NCBI GenBank assembly: GCA_963713445.1
Contig: CAVQMB010000010.1
Location: 27,304-91,303 of the forward strand
From: CAVQMB01 sp963713445
Lineage (GTDB): Bacteria; Pseudomonadota; Gammaproteobacteria; Competibacterales; Competibacteraceae
Direction of reading: 5' to 3'
Length of the DNA: 64,000 bases
Part shown: positions 37,132-46,060 of the stretch, one piece after another
Layout: the number at the start of each line of letters is the position of its first letter
Numbering within the stretch: position 1 is the stretch's first letter
Program-made: the position numbers and the translations under genes
Notes under the pieces: generated by a model
What the model saw: the letters and a program-made list of their open reading frames with translations, nothing else
Told to the model about the DNA's origin: nothing
Database searches by the model: none

Positions 37132-38672
37132 TGCAGGTGCCTCGCAGTGCTAGCCGCACCAAACGACAAGTCCATGATGTTTCGTTCGCTGATATCCGCC
37201 GCCTGCAGCGTCCCGACAATACGCCCTTCCCGCAGCACCAGCACACGCGAGCAGACCCGGCGGAACTCACCAATATCGGACGAATAAACCAGTACGCCCT
37301 TACCGGCACTTGCCAGTGACCGGATCAGTTCATAGAAACTCTGTCGGGCCCCGGCATCGACACCACGGGTAGGATCGCAGAACAGGTATACCTGCTGTTC
37401 CAGCGCGAGCCATTTGGCTGCGACGACTTTTTGCTGGTTGCCGCCGCTGAGACTCCAGAGCGGCACCCGCGACGTACGGCATTTGATCTTCAGCGCGTCG
37501 ATGAAATGCCGCACCCGCTCGCGCTCTCGTTTAGGGTCTATACGAAACCACCGAAACAAGCGATCGACAATAGTAATGGAGATATTTTCGGCCACCGACA
37601 GCGGCAAAATCCCACCCATGGTCTTGCGATCGTCAGGCACGAAGGCGATGCTACCCCGAATGGCGCGACGCGGTGTACGCAATCGCAGCCGCCGGCCCTG
37701 CAGTTCGATGGTTCCACTGACACCGCGGCGGTAAATGCCGAACAATGCCATCAGAAGCGCCTTCTGACCATGGCCTTCCAACCCCGCCAGCCCCACCACC
37801 TCCCCGGGACGCAGCGAGAGATCGATGTCGTGCAGAACCCGCATGACACTGAGGCCGACGACTGACAACAGCGGCCCTGAGCTGCCGGTCTCCGTCAGCC
37901 CGGCGGTGGGAACGGTCGTCTCCTCGTGCCACTGCTCACCCAGCATAAGCTCCAGTGCGGCGCTTCGATCGAACGCCTCGCGGCTGAATTCACCCACTTT
38001 CCGGCCGCTGCGCAGCACGGTCACCCGATCCCCGAGCTGTTCGATCTCCTCAAGCCGGTGGGAAATAAAGACGATGGCGGTGCCGCGTGTGCGCAACGCC
38101 TGAATCACGTCCGTCAGACGGTCGACCTCAACTTTGCTGAGTGACGACGTAGGCTCGTCCAACACCAGCACGGGTGGCGCATGGGACAATGCCTTGGCGA
38201 TCTCCACCAGTTGCCGCTCGGCAAGCGACAGATCCGCCACTTTGGTGTCGGGACGGATACTGGTCTCGCCCAGTTCAGCCAGGATCTGACGGGCCTGCAC
38301 CCGTACCGCACCCTCCCTGAGCCAACCGAGCCGATTGCGCGGCTCGCGACCGATCAGAATGTTCTGTGCGACCGTCAATCCGGGAAACAGCGAGAGCTCC
38401 TGATACACCGTGGCGATACCATGTGCCAGCGCAGCCCGCGGGCTGTCAAAACGCACTTCCCGGTCCTGCAGATACAGGGTGCCCTGGTCGGGCACCAGGT
38501 TGCCTGCCAACAGTTTGACCAGTGTACTCTTGCCGGCACCGTTGGCACCCAACAGCACGTGCACCTCACCCGCGTAGAGCTCCAGATCGACTTCCTGAAG
38601 GGCAAAGATGCCGCCAAAATGCTTGGCAAGCCCCCTGCCACGCAGTACGGGACCCTTACCTGCTGGATTCAT
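37128..38672 (-). CDS. Ribose-type ABC transporter ATPase, double cassette (RbsA/MglA family)
   Basis: A 514-residue protein with two ATPase cassettes. The first has Walker A GANGAGKST near residues 42-50 and Walker B VLVLDEPTSSLS. The second half carries the degenerate P-loop VVGLAGLEGHGQKAL, typical of the inactive second cassette, and the signature SLSGGNQQKVVAAKWL with FCDPTRGVDAGA. I start it at 38672, where CGAGGAA stands 7 nt before; a frame from 38699 is also open. A long stem-loop lies between this gene and the upstream binding-protein gene. Confidence 0.92.
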   Translation of the reverse strand: MNPAGKGPVLRGRGLAKHFGGIFALQEVDLELYAGEVHVLLGANGAGKSTLVKLLAGNLVPDQGTLYLQDREVRFDSPRAALAHGIATVYQELSLFPGLTVAQNILIGREPRNRLGWLREGAVRVQARQILAELGETSIRPDTKVADLSLAERQLVEIAKALSHAPPVLVLDEPTSSLSKVEVDRLTDVIQALRTRGTAIVFISHRLEEIEQLGDRVTVLRSGRKVGEFSREAFDRSAALELMLGEQWHEETTVPTAGLTETGSSGPLLSVVGLSVMRVLHDIDLSLRPGEVVGLAGLEGHGQKALLMALFGIYRRGVSGTIELQGRRLRLRTPRRAIRGSIAFVPDDRKTMGGILPLSVAENISITIVDRLFRWFRIDPKRERERVRHFIDALKIKCRTSRVPLWSLSGGNQQKVVAAKWLALEQQVYLFCDPTRGVDAGARQSFYELIRSLASAGKGVLVYSSDIGEFRRVCSRVLVLREGRIVGTLQAADISERNIMDLSFGAASTARHLQ

Positions 38673-38763
38673 CAGTTTCCTCGGGACGACTGACAGCATT
38701 GGCGGGCGCCATCACCCCGGATAAGCAAAGCACCCGGAACCGCCGCTGCCGGCAATGCCGCCT

Positions 38764-38801
38764 CCGGGGCGGGGCAGCGTAGGCACGCTGCCCCGCCCCG
38801 G
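38764..38801 (-). terminator. Intergenic stem-loop between binding protein and ATPase genes
   Basis: CCGGGGCGGGGCAGCGT and ACGCTGCCCCGCCCCGG pair perfectly over 17 bp around a 4-nt loop. It starts 7 bp after the binding-protein stop. Such structures often protect the 3' end of the highly expressed binding-protein mRNA and lower transcription of the downstream ATPase and permeases. There is no T run, so partial termination or mRNA protection is likely. Confidence 0.7.
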
Positions 38802-38807
38802 CCGGAC

Positions 38808-39896
38808 TCATTTCTTCACAACGTCATCGACCGGGATCTTGACTCCGCATTGCGGGATGCTGATATCGGTGACGAAGCTGCCGGGTAGATCAGGGAAGTA
38901 GTTCACACCGGCCTTCATCTTGTCGGTTGTGACCAGATCCAATGGGACGCTGGCTTTGTTGGGAAGCGCCTGTCCGCTCAGTGCCGCTATGGCCCCGCGA
39001 ATAGCTACGGCCACGAGTGCCGGTGATTGGCCGATCACCAGGGCCGGCACCTTGTGCTTAACCGCCAGCATCATGAAGCCATTGTCAGACTCGCTCGTCA
39101 TCGGCACCAGTGGCGCATTGACCTGCAGGAACGCCTGTAAGGCGCCGGTTGCTCCTTCGGTACCCCAGACGCCGGCGATGTCACGGTTGGTGGCCAGGGC
39201 ATCGGCGGTCACCTTCTGGTTGGTGCCGACATCCCAGTTGCCGTAGACATCGACGATCTTGAGCGCCGGATGCTGCTTGAACACCGCCATAGCACCGTTG
39301 GCCTGATCATTGTCGACGGTCGTCCCGGCCAGGCCGTGCACCATCAGGATAGTGCCTTTGCCGCCGGTTTTCTTGGCCAGAAACTGGGCCCAGAGCCTGC
39401 CCATTTCGTACTGGTCCTCGTTGACGTTGATCGCCTTATCGGTCGTCACCGTGTTATCAAAAGCCACCACGATGATGCCCTGCTGCACGGCCTGATTGAT
39501 GACGCTGTTCAGACCGGACGGAGACGCCGCATCGACCACGATGGCATCGTAGCCGGACAGGATCATCTGGCGAATCTGTGAGATCTGCTGAGCGACGTCG
39601 TTGCCCGAGTTGAAAATCTTGAATTGCGAGATATGCTTGGCCACTGCCGGCTGCTTGACATACGACCGCGCGATGTTGAGCATCTCCGTGCGCCAGTTGT
39701 TACCGTAATACGAGTTGCTAAAGGCAATCTTGTAGGGTCCCTGTTTGGCTTTGTGCTTCACCATGGGGGTCGATTTCGACCACGGCACGAAACATTTTGC
39801 CAGACTGTCAGGATTAACCAGATCCTGGCCGAACGCAGCGCCACATGCCAGCGCGCCGCATAGCGCAGCGGCAGCAGTGAATTGCATGATCTTCAT
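38808..39896 (-). CDS. Ribose-type ABC transporter substrate-binding protein
   Basis: A 362-residue periplasmic binding protein of the type 1 sugar-binding fold. The signal peptide ends near GAAFGQ. YKIAFSNSYYGNNWRTEML near residues 51-69, LSGYDAIVVDAASPSGLNSV near 113-132 and VVAFDNTVTTDK near 143-154 follow the RbsB plan. CAGGAGGAG stands before the ATG. It is larger than RbsB and resembles receptors with a Cys near each end (Cys36 and Cys353 region). The neighbours suggest a sugar acid or lactone as ligand. Confidence 0.88.
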   Translation of the reverse strand: MKIMQFTAAAALCGALACGAAFGQDLVNPDSLAKCFVPWSKSTPMVKHKAKQGPYKIAFSNSYYGNNWRTEMLNIARSYVKQPAVAKHISQFKIFNSGNDVAQQISQIRQMILSGYDAIVVDAASPSGLNSVINQAVQQGIIVVAFDNTVTTDKAINVNEDQYEMGRLWAQFLAKKTGGKGTILMVHGLAGTTVDNDQANGAMAVFKQHPALKIVDVYGNWDVGTNQKVTADALATNRDIAGVWGTEGATGALQAFLQVNAPLVPMTSESDNGFMMLAVKHKVPALVIGQSPALVAVAIRGAIAALSGQALPNKASVPLDLVTTDKMKAGVNYFPDLPGSFVTDISIPQCGVKIPVDDVVKK

Positions 39897-40074
39897 GGGT
39901 CTCCTCCTGGTTGCTTCTTTGAGTCGTTAAACCAAAGTCCTACGTTCACGGCGACTGGCGCGGCACCAAAACCGTGTTGTCGCATCTCTTTTGCAAAGCG
40001 ATAAGCATCCTATCCTTGTATTTATTAGGCGATTGATTCCCTCCTTTGAGGTGTATCCTGGCGCGAATGGCGCG

Positions 40075-41001
40075 TCATCGCGAACTGTCGTCGACTCCAG
40101 TCCTCGGCAATTCTATCCCTGTCTGGCTAGCGAAGACCTTGACCACCGCGGCATCGTCCTCCTGGCCATGCCCTGCGGCGCTGGCCATAGTGAAAAGCTG
40201 CAGAGCCGTACTCGACAAGGGCAACGGAAAGGTAAGCTCGCGCCCGGTGTCGGCGACGATGCCGAGATCCTTGACGAAGATGTCGACGGCGCTGTGCGGA
40301 CTGTAATCCCCGGCCAGGATGTGGGGTACGCGATTTTCAAACATCCAGGAGTTGCCAGCACTGTGACTGATAACGTCGTACAAGGTATCCGGCCCGACCC
40401 CGGCCCGAATTCCCAGCGCCATGGCCTCGGCCGCCGCCGCGATATGAACACCGGCCAGCAGCTGATTGATCATCTTAACCGTGGAACCGGCGCCGGCCCG
40501 GTCGCCGAGCCGGTACACTTTAGCGGCAACAGCGGCCAGCACGGCGGCGGCCTGCTCGAAGGCCGCCGCCGTGCCCGCTGCCATCACCGACAAGTCGCCG
40601 TCACGTGCCTTTGCGGTGCCGCCGCTGACGGGGGCATCCAGCAAACGTATTCCATGTTCGGCCAGATCCGCCTCCAGACGTCTGGCGAAACTCGGGGGCA
40701 CGGTACTGCATTGCAGCACCAGTGCGCCGGCGGTCAGATTCTGAACAGCGCCGTCGGCTCCCAGCAGCACAGCTTCCACTTGAGCGGCGTTAACGACCAG
40801 CGTAATGACAATGTTAACCTGCGCACCCAGTTCAGCCGGTGTATCGCAGACCTGACCACCGGATTCGCTCAACGCTCGGCAGGCAGCAGGACTGACGTCA
40901 CAGCCAAATACGGCGAAGCCTGCATCAAGCAGGGCACGCGCGGTCCCCAGGCCCATGGCTCCGAGTCCGATCACCCCCACCCGACTGGCGCGGTCTGGCA
41001 T
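40075..41001 (-). CDS. ltnD: L-threonate dehydrogenase LtnD-like
   Basis: A 308-residue NAD-dependent enzyme of the beta-hydroxyacid dehydrogenase family. GVIGLGAMGLGTARAL near residues 9-24 is the Rossmann loop, DAPVSGGTAKARDGDLSVMA near 122-141 the substrate loop and the catalytic Lys lies in GSTVKMINQLLAG near 169-181. SHSAGNSWMFENRVPHILAG with AVDIFVKDLGIVADT is distinctive of LtnD, which oxidises L-threonate at C2. GGAGGA precedes the ATG at 41001. It is the first gene of the minus-strand module and divergent from a LacI regulator. The partner genes of the known threonate pathway (kinase, decarboxylase, isomerase) are not in the window. Confidence 0.85.
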   Translation of the reverse strand: MPDRASRVGVIGLGAMGLGTARALLDAGFAVFGCDVSPAACRALSESGGQVCDTPAELGAQVNIVITLVVNAAQVEAVLLGADGAVQNLTAGALVLQCSTVPPSFARRLEADLAEHGIRLLDAPVSGGTAKARDGDLSVMAAGTAAAFEQAAAVLAAVAAKVYRLGDRAGAGSTVKMINQLLAGVHIAAAAEAMALGIRAGVGPDTLYDVISHSAGNSWMFENRVPHILAGDYSPHSAVDIFVKDLGIVADTGRELTFPLPLSSTALQLFTMASAAGHGQEDDAAVVKVFASQTGIELPRTGVDDSSR

Positions 41002-41080
41002 GCGATGTCCTCCTGCGGTTGGCAACCGTACAGCACCCCCTTGGTGCGATACCGTACGATCGACGTAATTGATAAGCTGA

Positions 41081-41108
41081 AGTATAAATCATAATCTTGA
41101 TTGCGCAA
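41081..41108 (-). promoter_or_regulatory. Candidate sigma-70 promoter for the ltnD operon
   Basis: On the minus strand TTGCGC (41108-41103) and TATACT (41086-41081) are separated by 16 bp, about 80 bp before the ltnD start. The -35 box lies inside the LacI-type palindrome, so a bound repressor would block it. Confidence 0.45.
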
Positions 41109-41111
41109 TCA
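41098..41111. promoter_or_regulatory. LacI-type operator palindrome
   Basis: TGATTGCGCAATCA is a perfect 14-bp palindrome with the central CG that LacI/GalR regulators prefer. It lies between ltnD and the divergent lacI-family gene, about 90 bp from either start. It is the best candidate site for the adjacent regulator. Confidence 0.6.
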
Positions 41112-41199
41112 TCAGGCCACAGACAGGCCTCATCCTGGAGGCGATAATCCGTCTGTGATTTATGCATCGCCAAGAACAGAAGACGCCATAGATCCCACC

Positions 41200-42240
41200 A
41201 TGACCCGTGATGATTCCCCGACGAGCGACCGGCCACCGCCTCATCGACCGGTCACACTGAAAGACGTAGCCGAACGAGCCGGTGTATCCCCAATCACAGT
41301 CTCGCGCGCGCTCAACCGACCCGACATGGTTACACCGGAACGGCGTACCGTGGTCGAACAGGCGGTGCGCGAACTCGGCTATGTGCCCAACCGCATGGCC
41401 GGCGCTCTGGCCTCAGCCCACACCCGGGTCATTCCTGTGATTGTCCCTTCCCTGTCCAACGTGGTGTTCATCGAGGTCATTCAGGGCATTCAGGATGTTC
41501 TGGAAACCGACGGCTACCAGCTGATGCTGGGCAATACGGAATATGAACTCGACCGTGAAACCACCCTGGTATCGGCCTTGCTGGGCTGGGCGCCGCCCGG
41601 GGCCATTGTGGCGGGACTCTACCACCGGGCTGAAACACGCGCGCTGCTTGTGGGCTGGGGGCGGCCGGTGGTTGAGGTGATGGAATACGGCGAGGACTGC
41701 ATCGACATGAATGTAGGCCTGTCACATCATCAGGCCGGTGCCACCATGGCCCGCCACCTGATCGGCCGTGGCTACCACCACATTGGCTTCGTCGGCACCC
41801 GGATGGACAAGGACTACCGGGCCCAGCAACGCTGTGAGGGACATCTGCACACATTGGCTGAGCACGGTCTCGCGACCGGTCACGTGTTCGCTCTGGACGT
41901 CCCGTCGACCCCTGAACTGGGCGGTCAGGCGCTGTTAACAGCACTCCAGCAAACACCGGAACTCGATGCGATCTTCTTCGCCAACGACGATCTCGCCGTC
42001 GGGGCCATTCTGCAAGCACAACGCAGCGGTATAGCCGTACCCGGACGCATCGCGATTGCCGGTTTCAACGGCCTGAGTCTGGGCGACCTCGTCACACCGA
42101 GGTTGACGACGATCGTTTCGCCGCGCTATCAGATGGGAAAAATGGCCGCTCAGCTACTCCTCCGACGCATCAATGGCCACCCGGTCACCTGCAAACAGGT
42201 CGATATCGGCTTCTCGCTGGCGGTTCGCGAAAGCACATAA
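41200..42240 (+). CDS. LacI-family transcriptional regulator (GntR/IdnR-like)
   Basis: A 346-residue repressor. The helix-turn-helix TLKDVAERAGVSPITVSRAL near residues 19-38 and the hinge YVPNRMAGALAS near 60-71 are complete, and the rest is a periplasmic-binding-like sensor with a C-terminal TTIVSPRYQMGKMAAQLLL. The sensor wording resembles gluconate and sugar-acid regulators. The ATG at 41200 is chosen because the upstream 33 residues of the open frame are unlike the family. It is divergent from ltnD and probably represses the ltnD-ABC-lactonase module. Confidence 0.88.
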   Translation: MTRDDSPTSDRPPPHRPVTLKDVAERAGVSPITVSRALNRPDMVTPERRTVVEQAVRELGYVPNRMAGALASAHTRVIPVIVPSLSNVVFIEVIQGIQDVLETDGYQLMLGNTEYELDRETTLVSALLGWAPPGAIVAGLYHRAETRALLVGWGRPVVEVMEYGEDCIDMNVGLSHHQAGATMARHLIGRGYHHIGFVGTRMDKDYRAQQRCEGHLHTLAEHGLATGHVFALDVPSTPELGGQALLTALQQTPELDAIFFANDDLAVGAILQAQRSGIAVPGRIAIAGFNGLSLGDLVTPRLTTIVSPRYQMGKMAAQLLLRRINGHPVTCKQVDIGFSLAVREST

Positions 42241-42419
42241 ACCCGGATGGCGGCGCCGCCTGCTGCTACCGGCCAGCCGTCCGCACCAGTAACGCCCTTG
42301 ATCAGCAGGTTCGCGCGCCGCCACCGTGGATCGAGTTGCCCGGCGTGTCCCCCAGACCGCACTTTAGATGAGCGACTCCAAAAGATCGCGCCTTTGCCGA
42401 CGGCTCAGCGCCCACCCGC

Positions 42420-43150
42420 CTAATTAGCGTCGAAAATGGCTTCTGGCAACAATGCAGACACAACATAGTTGGGCACGTCAACCACATTGCTCACGTGCAG
42501 ATCGACGGCAACGCTGCAGATGACATAGGCCTGATTGCGGCTGAAGCCACGCTCCTGCAGCAGTTCCATCATGTTCAGCACCGCATTGCGGCACGCCAGG
42601 GTCAGGTTCTCAGCCTCGAATTCCCCATCGGCGCGGATCGGCATACCCATAACCCCTAGAAAACGCTCCGGCACTGCATACTTGGGATCCGTGAAGAACC
42701 GCGCATGTAAAAAAACCGGGGCGGTGAACTTGCGCCGTTCAGCCAGACCGGCGTGGCGCTTGAAACGAACAGCAACCGTGGCGCCAATCTCGACGGCAGT
42801 CACGCAGACCTCACCGTCGCCTTGCGCGAAATGAGCGTCACCCGTCGAGAACAGGCCCCCTTCCTTGAATACCGGCAAATAGAGCTTCGACCCCTTGGTC
42901 AGCTGTTTGGCATCGAAATTGGCACCGTTTTCGCGCGGTGGGAGCGTTCCCAGGCCGTGCAGGCCACAGGGCCCAGCGGGTACCGCACCCTCCGCCTGGG
43001 GCGGTAAAGCAACGCATCGAATGTCTCCAGAACGACATCTTCACCTTCAGCGACCTCAAGCACCGGCTCGATGTCGGGATGATTGCGGTTGTGGCCGGTC
43101 TCGGCTTGCTCGGCCAGTGGCTTGTCGCGGTCAATACGAATAGCATGCAT
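42420..43150 (-). pseudogene. Acetamidase/formamidase, internally deleted and frameshifted
   Basis: Two minus-strand pieces belong to one FmdA/AmdA-family enzyme, which releases ammonia from short amides. The first starts at ATG 43150 (RBS GAGGAGAAA) with IRIDRDKPLAEQAETGHNRN and HPDIEPVLEV, ending at ETFDA. The second, in another frame, opens with ALPPQAEGAVPAGP, continues through LPPRENG and KGSKLYLPVFKEGG and has the conserved FSTGDAHFAQGDGEVC, then runs to 42420. Family members have 300 or more residues; the two pieces total about 240, so the middle is missing, with the join near 43005-43020. The break is out of frame and the gene cannot make a working enzyme. Confidence 0.82.
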
Positions 43151-43226
43151 GGTGTTTCTCCTCAGTGTCGGTTGGCGCCGTAAACGCTGCGTCGGTTCAC
43201 CTGGATCCGCCGGCAGAACACGCTAG

Positions 43227-43390
43227 TCAATCGCTCTTGCGCGGCTGGTAGTACTGCCCCTTCTGATCGTACATGGCATCGTCGGCCAGGTTAATGACTT
43301 TCTCCAGGGATCGACCGGAATGACTGGTGGCAAACCCGAGCGAAATGCTCAACTCGGGCTCGCGATAAAATTTGTTGCGAATCAACAGCA
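43227..43390 (-). pseudogene. C-terminal remnant of a GGDEF (diguanylate cyclase) domain
   Basis: In one minus-strand frame the text EPELSISLGFATSHSG, then SLEKVINLADDAMYDQKGQY and a stop at 43227-43229, matches the last 40 residues of GGDEF domains (SIG.A, SL..LI..AD.AMY..K). The GGDEF motif itself and the rest of the gene are absent; the fragment begins where the VOC gene starts on the other strand. Confidence 0.6.
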
Positions 43391-43402
43391 GGCTTAAAGA
43401 AA

Positions 43403-43969
43403 ATGCGATTCCGAGGCGTCCATCACGTTGAATTTTCTGTGCCGCACTACCAGCAGTCGATCAGCTTCTACGACCGGATGTTTGGCTGGCTGGGTTACGC
43501 CAGTTTCTGGACGCTCGACGTCGGCTACCGCTCGACCTACTATGTGGCTCTGCCGCACAGCTATATCGGCATCCAGCCGGCGCACCCGGACAACGCCGGG
43601 TCGCTCGATTACCGGGCGCACACGCCCGGTATCCACCATATTGCATTGTGGGCACGCAGCCGTCGCGAAGTCGATCGCTTCCATAGCGACTTCCTGGTGG
43701 TCGAGGGACTCACCGTAACGGATACCCCGGCCACGTACGCACACTACGCCCCAGGCTATTACGCCGTGTTTTTTCTCGATCCGAACGGGATACGCTGGGA
43801 ACTCGCCTATACTCCACGGCTGCCCATGCCATGGCACCTTTATCAGTGGTGGCGGGCCTCATCCGCAATAGCCCGTGAGCTAAGCCGGAGCCGTCCAACG
43901 TGGCAACGGCATCCGGTCCGTTCAGCCTGGAAGGCCATGTGGCGCGAGCTGCCGCGCCGCAACGATTAA
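43403..43969 (+). CDS. VOC-family (glyoxalase/dioxygenase fold) protein
   Basis: A 188-residue protein. VHHVEFSVPHYQQSISFYDR near residues 6-25 starts the fold with a metal-ligand His, HHIALWARSRREVDRFH near 77-93 gives the second His and VFFLDPNGIRWELAY near 121-135 the Glu. It therefore has a complete metal site. The last 45 residues are basic and Trp-rich, beyond the usual end. The substrate is unknown. No operon partners. Confidence 0.8.
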   Translation: MRFRGVHHVEFSVPHYQQSISFYDRMFGWLGYASFWTLDVGYRSTYYVALPHSYIGIQPAHPDNAGSLDYRAHTPGIHHIALWARSRREVDRFHSDFLVVEGLTVTDTPATYAHYAPGYYAVFFLDPNGIRWELAYTPRLPMPWHLYQWWRASSAIARELSRSRPTWQRHPVRSAWKAMWRELPRRND

Positions 43970-44119
43970 GCCATGAGGTCTCCCCGGCCGCCGCCCGCTG
44001 AGCCGACCCGGTAATCGCGGGCTGCTCGCACAAGCCACCCCATTAAATTTTGGTCACATTCGCAACGGCCAGCAGCGCCCGCGGTCTGTCCGGCTGGGAC
44101 AGTCAGCCAATACCGTTAC

Positions 44120-45847
44120 ATGACCAAGAAAAATCGCCTGTTCATCCGCCAGTTCTGGTCGATCGCCGGTCCCTACTGGTGGTCCGAGGAGCGCTGGCGC
44201 GCCCGCCTGTTGCTGGCGGTTATCATCGCTATGAATCTGGGTACGATCGGCATCAGTGTCCTGATCAACAAGTGGAACAATGCCTTTTACAACGATCTCG
44301 CCGCCTTCAACGAAGTCGGCTTTTTCCATGATCTGCTGCAGTTCGCCGGTCTGGCATCCGCCTATATCGTGCTGGCGGTTTATCAACTGTACCTCACCCA
44401 GATGCTGCAGATCCGCTGGCGCCGCTGGCTCACCGACCGTTACCTGAACCAGTGGCTGGATCGCCACGCCTACTATCGCATGCAGTTGCTGACCCAGGGC
44501 ACCGACAACCCCGACCAGCGTATCAGCCAGGACATCAACGACTTCGTCGACAGCTCGCTGAACCTCTCCATGGGACTGCTCAACGCGATCGTCACCCTAT
44601 TCTCCTTCGTAGCGATCCTATGGGGTTTGTCGGGCACACTGCACCTGCCGCTCGGTACGCTGGGCGTCCTGGTAGTGCCCGGCTACATGGTCTGGGCCGC
44701 GCTCATTTACGCCCTCGCGGGCACTTTGCTGACCCTACGGGTAGGCCGCCCGCTGATCTCGCTCAACTTCAACCAGCAGCGCTACGAGGCCGATTTCCGC
44801 TACAGTCTGGTACGCCTGCGCGAAAACAGCGAAAGCGTCGCCCTGTACGGCGGTGAGCCTCACGAATTGGCCCACTTCAGCCATCGCTTCAAGTCGGTCG
44901 TTGACAACTTCTGGCAGATCATGAAACGGCAGAAGAAGCTGACCTGGCTGACCTCGGGCTACAACCAGCTTGCTATCATTTTCCCAATCCTGGTGGCAGC
45001 ACCCCGATTCTTCGCCCATCAAATGAAGCTGGGCGGTCTGATGCAAACCGCCTCGGCCTTCGGCCAGGTCCACGGCGCCCTGTCCTATCTGGTGAACAGC
45101 TACACCGATATCGCCCAATGGAAAGCCGTGGTGGATCGACTCATCACCTTCTCGGGAACGCTGAGTCACGTTGACGCGCTGCGCGCCGAGACCGCTATCG
45201 AACGCCGGACCAGCGACGATAACCCAGGGCTCGAGGTACAGTCGCTGAGTGTGCGCCTGCCGGACGGCACCACGCTGCTACGCGACGTCCGGCTACATCT
45301 CCAGCCCGGAACCACCTTGCTGCTGTCAGGCGCTTCCGGCAGCGGCAAAAGCACGTTGTTGCGCACCCTGGCCGGCATCTGGCCGTTCGGTGACGGCACC
45401 ATCCATCTGCCGACGGCTGCCCGCGTCATGTTCCTGCCGCAGAAACCGTACCTGCCGCTGGGAACCCTGCGCCAGGTGCTCAGCTATCCGCGGACCGACG
45501 ACATGCTGGCCGGCGACGACCACTTGCAACAGGTGCTGGAAGACTGCGGCCTGGGCAAACTGCGCGACCGGCTGGATGATAAAGAGGACTGGGCCCAGAC
45601 ATTGTCACTGGGTGAGCAACAACGCATTGCGTTAGCGCGGGTGCTGCTGCAGGCACCCGATTTTATCTTCCTGGACGAGGCTACCGCCTCGCTCGATGAG
45701 CCGACCGAAGCGCGGCTTTATCAATTGCTGATTGACACGCTGCCGCGCTCGGTTATCGTTAGTGTGGGTCACCGCAGCACCTTGCGCAATTGGCACAAGA
45801 CGCAAGTGACACTGGATGCCGAGGAGCAGTTGCTGGAAGTGGCCTGA
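44120..45847 (+). CDS. SbmA/YddA-like ABC transporter, fused membrane and ATPase domains
   Basis: A 575-residue protein with an N-terminal membrane domain of the SbmA/BacA type (WRRWLTDRYLNQWLDRHAYY near residues 95-114, DNPDQRISQDINDFV near 123-137) and a C-terminal ATPase with Walker A SGASGSGKST near 404-413, a signature reading LSLGEQQRIALARVLL and Walker B FIFLDEATASLD. This group (YddA, ABCD4-like, Rv1819c) is linked to uptake or export of peptides, vitamin B12 or fatty-acyl compounds. The signature LSLGEQQR in place of LSGGQ is normal for the group. It stands alone. Confidence 0.88.
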   Translation: MTKKNRLFIRQFWSIAGPYWWSEERWRARLLLAVIIAMNLGTIGISVLINKWNNAFYNDLAAFNEVGFFHDLLQFAGLASAYIVLAVYQLYLTQMLQIRWRRWLTDRYLNQWLDRHAYYRMQLLTQGTDNPDQRISQDINDFVDSSLNLSMGLLNAIVTLFSFVAILWGLSGTLHLPLGTLGVLVVPGYMVWAALIYALAGTLLTLRVGRPLISLNFNQQRYEADFRYSLVRLRENSESVALYGGEPHELAHFSHRFKSVVDNFWQIMKRQKKLTWLTSGYNQLAIIFPILVAAPRFFAHQMKLGGLMQTASAFGQVHGALSYLVNSYTDIAQWKAVVDRLITFSGTLSHVDALRAETAIERRTSDDNPGLEVQSLSVRLPDGTTLLRDVRLHLQPGTTLLLSGASGSGKSTLLRTLAGIWPFGDGTIHLPTAARVMFLPQKPYLPLGTLRQVLSYPRTDDMLAGDDHLQQVLEDCGLGKLRDRLDDKEDWAQTLSLGEQQRIALARVLLQAPDFIFLDEATASLDEPTEARLYQLLIDTLPRSVIVSVGHRSTLRNWHKTQVTLDAEEQLLEVA

Positions 45848-45922
45848 AGGTTGCGTCAGGCTGCGACCGTTCTCCAGTTGCCTGCCGTTATGCCCTACCG
45901 GGCCGGCGTGACAATCTTCAAC

Positions 45923-46060
45923 TTTACCCCAGACGCTTTGCCACTTCCTTGCCAACGTCGAAACCGTCCATCTTGTTGTACTTGCCGTTGTCAACAGCAC
46001 CGCCAATGTACTCCGGCCCCAGATTTATGCGCCGACCGTAACGCTTTGCCCGAAATGGCG
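45923..46060 (-). pseudogene. Orphan C-terminal coding remnant, unrecognised
   Basis: Directly after the FAD oxidoreductase stop, a different minus-strand frame reads RINLGPEYIGGAVDNGKYNK then MDGFDVGKEVAKRLG and a TAA at 45923. It reads like a true protein C-terminus, with no start codon and no upstream body, since the preceding DNA is the FAD gene. I do not recognise the family with confidence. It looks like what is left after a deletion or rearrangement. Confidence 0.45.
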
